Assembly (NCBI GenBank): GCA_013368375.1 | Contig: JAACJP010000034.1 | Coordinates: forward strand, 186,001 to 250,000 | Source of the DNA: Tricholomella constricta | Taxonomy: Eukaryota > Basidiomycota > Agaricomycetes > Agaricales > Lyophyllaceae | Reading direction: 5' to 3' | DNA length: 64,000 nucleotides | Part shown: positions 48,301 through 56,099 of the stretch, piece by piece | Layout: each line of letters starts with the position of its first letter | Position numbering within the stretch: position 1 is the stretch's first letter | The notes under the pieces: model-generated | What the model was told of the DNA's origin: nothing | The model's database searches: none | The model's input: the letters and a program-made list of their open reading frames with translations, nothing else | Made by a program: the position numbers and the translations under genes

Positions 48301-49553
48301 TCACCAAATTGCCGAACTCTCATGGGTTTGACTCCATTTGGGTTGTATGCGATCGTATGACTCGCGCAGCTCACTTCATTCCCTGCACCGAAGCTATGGA
48401 CGCACCCGAATTCGCTCGTCTCTTCCTAGATCGCATCTTCCGTCTCCATGGATTTCCCCAGTCAATTATATCCGACAGAGGCGCTGTCTTTGTCTCTTCT
48501 TTCCTCACCCAACTCATGAAATTGTGCGGAACAAAAATGAAGCCATCCACCGCTTACCATCCTCAAACGGACGGCCTCACCGAACGCACAAACCAAACTC
48601 TTGAAACTTATCTTCGCGCAGTCTGCTCCTATCAACAAGACGATTGGGCCGACTATTTACCACTCGCCGAGTTCTCATTCAACAACACCATCAACACCTC
48701 TACTCAACAAACCCCCTTCTTTGCGAACATCGGATATCATCCCGACTTTGAAGTTCGTATCTCGGACCGCACTACCAATCCTTCGGCCACCGAACTTGCC
48801 GATCGCATCAAAGTCATACAAGAGGAACTCAAACTCGAACTACTTCATTCCCAAGAACACATGAGCAAATTTTACAACCGCCACCGACAAATGCCACCCG
48901 ACTTTAAACCCGGCGATCAAGTATGGTTACTCCGTCGTAACATACGAACCACGCGACCCACCGACAAACTGGATTATCGTAAAATCGGTCCATTCGCCAT
49001 ACTGCGTAAACACGGAGCTTCCACCTACGTTCTCGATCTGCCGTCAACACTTTCTCGACTTCATCCAGTTTTCCATGTATCGTTGCTAGAACCATATACT
49101 CCCGCCTCGATCATTCCAGATCGAATTTCAACAGATCAAAATCCAGATCTCGACGTCATCCCACATCAATCACGCGAAATCAAGTTCATCATTGACTGTC
49201 GCAAAGTCGGACGCCGGTACGATTACTTCGTCCAATGGCGTGACCTCCCGGATTCCGAAAACTCTTGGGTCCCGTTAACAGAAATATCTACTTCGCACTT
49301 CGAAGCCCTGGAGCAATTCCACCGCCGTAATCCTCGTCGACCGCATCCACCTCGTTTCTCGCTGGATCCATCGGTTCAACAAATCCCCCCTACCCCAACA
49401 ATCACTCCTTATCGTTCTCCATCACCACCTCCCGGACCATGGCAACGCGACTACGAACCGCCCTTACACACCACTACCCGATCCGGTCATATAATTCACC
49501 CACCGAAATCTAAAGACTACGCTACATCGATCCTAAAAGAGGGGGTAGTGTAA
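45297..49553 (+). CDS. pol: Retrotransposon Pol polyprotein with chromodomain
   Basis: Open in the -1 frame relative to gag (the frame is open from 45237; translation probably enters at the slippery site). Domains in order are the aspartic protease ([12 protein letters not shown], catalytic D at 45543) and reverse transcriptase ([41 protein letters not shown] near 46960). RNase H follows ([15 protein letters not shown]). The integrase has an HHCC zinc site (H-x-H, CETC), DDE residues ([31 protein letters not shown]) and a GPF/Y-like module ([10 protein letters not shown]). A chromodomain ([30 protein letters not shown]) is near the C-terminus. Chromodomains steer such elements to marked chromatin. 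The stop codon TAA lies at bases 3-5 of the 3' LTR. Confidence 0.95.
   Translation, partial: [1418 protein letters not shown]
49535..49548 (+). promoter_or_regulatory. Polypurine tract
   Basis: AAAAGAGGGGGTAG directly abuts the 3' LTR start (TGTAATG at 49549), the expected place for plus-strand DNA priming. Confidence 0.8.
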
Positions 49554-49857
49554 TGAATCCCTATTGCTAAGTCATATATTTTATCTCCTATATTTCTCCT
49601 TTTCTGGTTATCACAATCTTCATCGAATCCTAGACTTATTTGCCCGAAATCACAGACTATATTCTTCGACCCACTTACTTTACTTTACATATGATAGACT
49701 TATTTCCATTACTCCTTTTCAAACCCCTAAATACTATACTATAAAAGCCCTACATATACTTCGTTTACTTTGTCAAATCAACTCAGTGTTATCGTATTTG
49801 ATTGATTAAGTTCAATTCCTGTTCACTTCCTTCGTCGTTCTCAATCAAGTCATAACA
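49549..49857 (+). repeat. 3' LTR (309 bp)
   Basis: I see no difference from the 5' LTR. It is followed by ATTAG at 49858-49862. Confidence 0.93.
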
Positions 49858-49914
49858 ATTAGAATCTTTTATCGTGACCTTTCTGCTCTGCATGGTGCAT
49901 CTGGAGTGTTTTCA

Positions 49915-52338
49915 TCAGCTTTCTGCACCGTGCTCACTCCCGCTGCTGTCGACGCTCACTCCCCTGCTTCTGGCTCGCTCCTCCGGCGTCCCATTCCGGC
50001 TTGTCCTGGGCTTAACAACGTCTGCAAGCTTCTTTCTGATAGCATGGAGCAGAGATTTCATGTTTTTCGTGGCCTCGGGATAGGTGGCCTCGAAGGCTTT
50101 CTCGTCTCGCCCGACACTTGGGTAAGGTACGTCTTCAGTCTCTTCTCTTCTTTAGACGATGCGCAACTCACCGGTTATAGGTGATCACGATCAGCTCCCT
50201 GTCCCGGCGCTTCGATCCTGTGAACGTTCGCATCCCACGAGTGTACCACTCTGCTGGCCAGTCTTTCAGTGCCACAAGACCAGCTACCTCGTCGCCCTCC
50301 TCCCACTGCTTAACGGCTTGCTTCCACGCGTCAGGACCACTTTTAAGGTTTGGAATAGCGACACCCTGAATGGGTGCAGCGCGGCGCTCGTTTTTCTTGT
50401 TCTGCTTGCTATGTGAAAGTGAGCCGCTGGAGTCACTGACCAATCCCCCCCCTTCGGACTCATTGGAAGCACTGGTGCTGATAGAACTGGACCGGGACCC
50501 CAAGTTGTAAGGTGCTGCTGAGAGTATTGCAGTGCGAACAGACAGACTACCACGCTCCCGATGGCGAGGCTGCAGTATGCGGGGTCCAGCAAGGTGAGCT
50601 TCAGTGAAGCTTGTTGTGATTCGGCCAACCATCTCATCCATCTTCCTGCCCAGGTTCTCGTCTATGGTGTCGAACTTCTCATCAACTGACCTCTTCAGTT
50701 CCCGAACTTCGCCCGCTGTCACCGGCGATGCTTCCACATCCGCGCCCATGAAGCTCTCACCAAATCCCTTCGGCACCGGATGTAGCGCGTCTCCGTGCCC
50801 ATTTTCATAGCTCTGCAGTGAGTCGAGGAGATACTTCATCAGTGTGTCCACCTTGAAAAACCGCAGCATAGACCAGTGGTGAGTACCACTATACTGTAAC
50901 TAAATACTGTAGGAAGGCTCACATTCTCACCTTCGGCCCAGCCCCCCCACCAGCGAACTTTGTTGAGCGACCATTTCCTTGGAGCAAACACAAAGCGATA
51001 CTGTGCCCCACCCCGACGGAACGAGTGCGTCGTGAACCATCCGACCAAATTGGCGCCACTCGTAAACTTGGTGAGCAGCTTCGAGAAGGTGGCGTAACTC
51101 ATCTCTTGCTTTGGGTAGATGGTTCCGTTGGCCGAGATATGAGGAAACAGCTGGTCTCCTGGTTCAAGTTCCCGTCCCAGTAGAGCGGCGTAGAGCTTGA
51201 GCCATCGGGGAAGATGAGTGAACATGTCAATTTCAGGTATGTCCTGAGGATATATTTCATATATATTGCCTGACCGCTTGTCAATTTGTTGAGTTCAGGT
51301 ATTGGCTCGAAGACACTTACTCGTTCTGGGACCTTCGTACCCCTGTGCATTCTGCCAGCCCTTTCGGTTATACAGGTGGACCTTGAAGTGTGGTGTGTAC
51401 CATGGTGCGCGGCCTCGACAATTCTGTGTAAGGTCTCCATACGTAAGGCTTAGAAGTTCAAAGCACCTGTTCCACAGAAGAATATTAGTCAAAGCTCAGG
51501 TGCTCTGATTATATTGACCTTGTCCAGAGAGTAAAAGCGGAGGTCACAAACGCCCTCATAAATCCGTGCTCAAAAATGAAGTGCACCTCTTCGACGGTTA
51601 ACGGAAGCGCTCCTTCACCTTTTCCTTTGACTGGCCTTGTACTTCCGTTTCCATTTTTCTCGCTCGATATTTCTTCAAGCCTCTCGTGTGGGCACAGACA
51701 TTGTGATCACTGCATTAATTTCCGCTCATCTTCGATTGATAGGGCTTCAGCATGCTTTCGGGTTGCATTGGTGGCCTTTCCGCGTGTTTGCATGGCTTTT
51801 TTGATGGCGAGCACACATGGTGCGCGTGCAGGGCATCCAGATACTTCATTCGTGACTTTGTTGAGCTTATAATCTCCAGCGTACTTTGTGCCGTCCCTAG
51901 AGATTTTGTGAGTGACAGTTTAAAATTTCGATTTCACTACGATGCTTACATTGCATCCCAGTACTGACAGAAGGCAGCGTGGATACTCTCTGCAACCTGT
52001 TGCTGGCAACCCTCCACTACACACTTCTGTGCAATGAACATCTCGACGACCATTGCCGAGTACTGATTGGGTGGATTATCGAGAGCTTTTTCCAGCTCGT
52101 CGGTCGGGATGCCCTGCTCACATACAATGATCCTGTCCTCCTTCCGCTGAGCAATGAGCTTGGCTAGAAACTCCTTGCCACGGCGGATGCTCCCGTTGTA
52201 CGCGGCATTGGTATGGATGACCTTGTTGTACTTTGCAACATTTTCATGCGCGATATCGGCAAGGGTCTTTAATTGAGCTGCTTCGTTCTTCTTTTTTTTC
52301 TTTACTGATGGCTTTCTGGCCTGCTTTTGGTTTGCCAT
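49915..52338 (-). CDS. Crypton-type tyrosine recombinase with GCR1_C-like domain (one in-frame TGA)
   Basis: ATG at 52338-52336 starts MANQKQARKPSVKKKKKNEA. After spliced exons the catalytic core has TLWTRCFELLSLTYGDL (box-I Arg), YNRKGWQ (Lys), TTHSFRRGGAQYRF (HxxR), VRWWGGWAEGEN (Trp/His position) and VDTLMKYLLDSL (nucleophile Tyr), the R-K-HxxR-W-Y set of tyrosine recombinases. A coiled coil follows (EVRELKRSVDEKFDTIDENL). The C-terminus, GPDAWKQAVKQWEEGD, LVALKDWPAEWY and SKRRDRELIVITYN, has the pattern of the GCR1_C DNA-binding domain found in Cryptons. It ends GSEHGAES, TGA 49917-49915. An in-frame TGA at 51709-51707 (KLMQ-stop-SQCLCP) has no obvious intron around it and probably replaces a Trp codon. 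No reverse transcriptase or DDE transposase is present. Confidence 0.72.
51707..51709 (-). other. In-frame stop codon inside the recombinase gene
   Basis: Minus-strand codons read ATG CAG TGA TCA CAA TGT. Both sides are coherent in the same frame (EDERKLMQ / SQCLCPHERLEE). TGA differs from TGG by one G-to-A change. No GT...AG pair removes it in frame. Confidence 0.6.
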
Positions 52339-52513
52339 GTCTAGCACAGGTAGTCGAAGTCGGTGAGGGCGTGTCTTCCTCCTTTTTTGGCGACTCTCAT
52401 GTTTCAGCTAATTTCACATCTAATATATTGTATCACATCCGAACAGTGACCGATTTGTAGGCTCGATAAAGTACGGTACAAATATAAGAAGGTGGATGAT
52501 ATACTTTCACGGG
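52339..52513. other. Short intergenic spacer between nuclease and recombinase genes
   Basis: 175 bp between the nuclease stop and the recombinase ATG, both minus strand. It must hold the recombinase promoter and the nuclease 3' UTR. No striking motif. Confidence 0.4.
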
Positions 52514-54476
52514 CTACAGAGTTAAGATAGTGTCTAGATTATTGAACAGATAGTTAACACGAGTCGGGGGGCCGAACATAGCTCCATCGGCTGGCACAAG
52601 GGCTTCGTGCGTGTTCTCATTATCCCCGCCATCCTCCTCATTGATATCGTCTACGTCGATAGGATTGGAGCTCGAGCCGGGAGCAGATCCATCATTAGCA
52701 GATAAGATCTGGGCAAACATGAATTTTATATGACAAATTGAAGAAACGGTACAGAACTCACAGATGGTTTCACTGCTTGAATGGGCACTGGGAAATTCAT
52801 GACAAGCTTGGGATATGCACGCTTGAGAATCGGAGCCGGAATCCAGACTGTAAAATTTTTGCGGGGCTGTGCATTCCCAAGTTGGCGGGCTTCAGGAGTA
52901 AGACGAGAGAGCGTGGCCACAATAAAGGAATGCGGCTCGACTTGGACACTGTATCCCCAGGTGTTCGGTTTCTTTGCCCCGGGCCCAGGCCCGAGTGCAG
53001 CCCGGTATACGTGGAGAATGGAGGGCCGGAACGAGACAGGCTGACATGCTGCAAAATGTGCTGCAATGGCAGAGGCTGTGTCGACAGGCTAAAATGGAAA
53101 CATCAGAGAATAATAAAGCAGAAACATGAGCCCGTACGTACCTTGATAAGTGACCGGACACAAATTCCACCCCACACATTATTTTGAAAGCGGTCAAGAA
53201 TGACGCCGCGGGTTCCCCACGAAAAGTATTTCTCACACCAAACTGCGACAGCAGCTAAATCGGGTGTTCGTATCTTGGAGTTGATCTCGGGAGTACTGCC
53301 ATTGGATAGCGAAGTGATGGGGTGAAGGTACGCACGAAGAACCTTCGGACTTGGGAAGCCCTGGACCACCTTCTGAGCAAGAGCAGGCTGACATTGTCGG
53401 AGAGCTTGATGTGGATTGTCTACAAGCTCCCGTCTTAGCCTCTTGCACCACTCTTCAAGGAACGATGACAGCTCGGTGCTTGAATAGTTATGCACAGCCG
53501 CATACAGATCTTCTCCAAGCGTGGTTCCGAGACTGAGCTGATGCGCAATCTCAATGCCACACCCTTTCAGCCCACGCTAGAGAGAATATAAATCAGAAGT
53601 TAAATTGCGGCAGAAAAAAAAGTTACCGAATAATCACCCCCACTGAGGACGGCAATCAGAAAGATGCGAGCAGGAGTCAGTCTGGTCTTCGTGTGTTTCT
53701 GAATAGCTTTTGATGTAAAGACGGAGACATAGTCTCCGTCTTTAATCAAATTGGATCTCGGTATATCATGAGCAGAAGGTAAAAGCATCAAAGATAGCAC
53801 TCACATTTGAATCACACATGTTGCGCCAAAGAGAAAAGCATCAACGTCATCGGTGAGCACAGCATCGATAAGCCCTCGGGCATTCAGCTGAGAGAGCTCG
53901 GCTTCAGCCTCGCCCGGTGCCTGTAAAGCGTAGAATGTCAGGAACATGATACTCTATAATAATCAATCTACACACTATATATGTCTGAAACCCTAAGTCT
54001 TTGAGGAGCTGCATGTAAGCGGCAAGCAACGCATGTGGAGCGGTCTTGACACGGTGTCCGCGCTTTGTGGTTGGTCGGCTGGCTCCATCAAAAATGACGA
54101 CAGGCATGATAGGAAGCGAGAGGAGGCGGCAGGCCTGCCAGACCAGAATCTGTAGTGGAAGATTTTCCCCCGCCTGCATATTGATGCCTCGGCCCGTTTG
54201 ATGATATGCTGCCCACTGAGCACGGTTTAACAGCAGACTGCACAAGGTGTCAGTGATTTTCTTGGATCCATACTGGTAACCACACACCTGCCATCAACTC
54301 CAAGTACCATTGTTCCCGTCCCTCTTCTATCAGCGTCAAATCCTTCGGCAACAGAAAGCTCGGTGAGTGTGCGTGAAAACACAGTCGGTTTGAGAAGCTA
54401 TTAAAGTTTCAAGTAAGAATTCAGGCCCTGAGGTGATATCAAGCAAACATACCTTCCACAAGTTCGGAATTCCCAT
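52514..54476 (-). CDS. Rad2/XPG-family structure-specific nuclease (GEN1/Yen1-like PIN domain)
   Basis: Enzymes of this family cut flaps or Holliday junctions with two Mg2+ ions. Eight exons encode about 520 residues. The start MGIPNLWK matches the family's N-terminal MG.. loop. N-domain: VLGVDGSLLL (acidic ligand Asp), VVIFDGASRPTTKRGHRV. I-domain: APGEAEAELSQLNARGLIDA VLTDDVDAFLFGA, with the E-E-D-D metal ligands present. Helix-two-turn-helix: SGGDYSRGLKGCGIEIAHQL, with the Asp ligand. After this come a GEN1-type C-terminal region (WCEKYFSWGTRGVILDR, VEPHSFIVATLSRLTP) and an acidic tail (IDVDDINEEDGGDNEN). All catalytic residues seem intact and all joins keep frame; one exon join uses the acceptor CCGAG near 53758. 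It is upstream of, and codirectional with, the recombinase inside the TACTTA-bounded unit. Confidence 0.85.
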
Positions 54477-54686
54477 GTTGTGGTGCAGAGAGTCGATGGC
54501 AGATGAGACCTGACGCCGTGAGATTGTCAAGAGTCTCGGAGGTTCGGAAAAAATTGAGAGAGGCCAAAACTGCTGTATTTTGGTGTGTGGTCTTCATCCT
54601 GCTGTCCAGAAGGCTGTCGGGAGACTGAGAGGCGGCGGTAACAGCAAGCAGAGTAGAGCAGGGAGACGGAAGTGGCAGTAGCTAGC

Positions 54687-54732
54687 CGAGTGTAGCTACA
54701 CTCGCGTACAGGTAGTCACAGCCCAGTGACTA
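54687..54732. promoter_or_regulatory. Palindromes upstream of the nuclease gene
   Basis: CGAGTGTAGCTACACTCG is a perfect 18-bp palindrome, closely followed by an inverted repeat with 7-bp arms and a 6-nt spacer. About 210-255 bp upstream of the nuclease ATG, so operator or factor sites are possible. Confidence 0.5.
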
Positions 54733-54827
54733 TGCACGTGACACTCGCGTTTATCGACGCGTCGCGAGCGGCAAGGCGACCTGGTGCAAAGTGAAAAGTA
54801 GTCATCTGGCTGGCAAAAGTAGAGAAA

Positions 54828-54882
54828 AGTACTTTTGTCTCATTGATTTACGGTAATTCAGCTGATTTACAGACTGATTTAC
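54828..54882 (+). repeat. Internal GATTTAC repeat block of the large element
   Basis: AGTACT at 54828-54833 is followed by GATTTAC at 54845, 54864 and 54876. Spacers GGTAATTCAGCT and AGACT parallel those of 762-819 in the 1-kb element. Confidence 0.65.
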
Positions 54883-55717
54883 AGTCCCGGCATCTAGGGC
54901 ACATATAATTCGGATCATGAAAACATGTACGCCGTACTGATCGAAATTCACAGTAAATCACATCAAGACGCTAACACAATCATCACCGTTGCTAACGATC
55001 CTTAACTCTACTCGGGCGCATTTCACTTCCCCTGTAAGCGCGGGGTGCGGAAGCGAGCTATCAACATAATTTTCTTGGTGACGGGGAATATATCTTCATT
55101 GGAGGTGTGTGGGTGCCAATGGGTACACGACGACCCACGACGACCAGGACTGTCATTTGATGCTTGTATGAAGATTTGTATCGAGGCAGACAGACGCCGC
55201 CTGTGGATGCACCTTTAATTTTCTTTCCACTTGAAAATTAGAACTGACTTTACCTCTCCGAACGACGATGAATTTGCATTTACAAGGGCTTCGGGCCGTC
55301 TTCGGAGCATCATTTTGACTGGTTCAAGTGGCATTCAAGTTCAATTTCCAGCTCCAGGGCTTGCCAAGCACTCGAGTACCATTTATCCCAGTACTGGTCC
55401 AAATATCAGATTCAACATGAGTTACTTGCAGTTTCCACCAAGTTTCTGTACCTGCGGCTGCCCTACCCAGTTGTGTGAGTCTTAGCGGAGTTGTCAATGA
55501 GAGTACGTACCGACCCGAAAAAAATTACGCGGTACACGGAACCACAAATTTCATCAGCCCTTCAACCGTGTGGTCGCCGCGTGACAGTCCGCGTCTACAG
55601 CTCCTCCTTGGCTCCTCCAGGCGAGATATCCCTTTCCGATCCCCAGATCGCTCGATCGGCCCTCAGATCGCTTTACAGCTGCTTTACAGCGTACCTGTAA
55701 ATCGTTGGAAATAACTG

Positions 55718-55723
55718 TACTTA
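55718..55723. other. Right TACTTA direct repeat / junction of the large element
   Basis: GAAATAACTGTACTTA at the right end equals the sequence at 1279-1294 of the 1-kb element. The left copy is at 43363-43368. Confidence 0.6.
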
Positions 55724-56099
55724 TGGCGCTCACACAATGAAAGATTTCCGATCCAGTGAATTGCTCTGTCAGCGGGGTATGAATGAACAAAAGACTACAA
55801 AAAAAATGCACTAAACTAGGATTAAAAGCAAACCTCAGCATGTGTAGTTGAGAAGGCGTGGGCGCAGGTGTAGGCGCAGGCACACAACGCATCCTCAACC
55901 CGGAAGAGAGAGAGATGAAAAAGCGGTGGCAGTCAAGCCCCAGCGAGAGGAGGTTGTAGTGGGTAAAGAAGAATGAAAATCCCGCCCGTCATGCAATGAC
56001 TAAACTAGGGGGCTTGCCGGAAATCTTTCGTCGTACATGGTACAGGGAGGGGAGTGTGGCAGCGCAGACGCAGGCAGGAGAGGACGAGGAACGGGCAGA
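55724..56099. other. Intergenic, nothing recognised
   Basis: Between the end of the large element and the stop codon of the mucin-like gene. No coding signal. Confidence 0.45.

Larger units (their letters stand above)
43752..49857 (+). mobile_element. Ty3/gypsy LTR retrotransposon (chromovirus), full length
   Basis: 6106 bp with two 309-bp LTRs (TG...CA ends), gag, and pol in the order protease, reverse transcriptase, RNase H, integrase, chromodomain. That order defines the Ty3/gypsy (Metaviridae) chromovirus branch. The ATTAG duplication is intact, both frames are open, and the LTRs look identical, so the insertion is recent and possibly still competent. It sits 53 bp beyond the stop codon of the tyrosine recombinase, in the opposite orientation, and splits the large element. 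Confidence 0.95.
43363..55723 (-). mobile_element. Crypton-like tyrosine-recombinase element carrying an XPG-family nuclease (interrupted by a chromovirus)
   Basis: TACTTA occurs at 43363-43368 and 55718-55723. Inside it the left end reads TTAGAAATGATTTAC, as at 301-315, and the right end reads inward TTATTTCCAACGATTTAC, close to the right end of the 1-kb element. The block AGTACTTTTGTCTCATTGAT plus three GATTTAC repeats (54828-54882) also has its counterpart there. Between the ends, both on the minus strand, are a nuclease gene (52514-54476) and a tyrosine recombinase gene (49915-52338). Removing the nested retrotransposon and one ATTAG leaves about 6.2 kb. Cryptons are known fungal elements with a tyrosine recombinase plus a GCR1_C domain and short direct terminal repeats. 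The nuclease cargo is the unusual part. That both genes belong to the unit is inferred from position and strand. Confidence 0.65.
54477..55723. other. Right subterminal non-coding region of the large element
   Basis: 1.25 kb with no gene. It contains an 18-bp perfect palindrome (54687-54704), an interrupted one with arms TAGTCAC/GTGACTA (54713-54732), CGACGCGTCG near 54757, the GATTTAC block (54828-54882), GTAAATC copies near 54953 and 55697, and the right end at 55718-55723. Confidence 0.5.

Noticed and set aside
43363..55723. Interpretation as a Starship element
   Set aside because: The recombinase carries a GCR1_C-like domain rather than a DUF3435 captain layout, the unit is small, and the captain is not at the 5' end.
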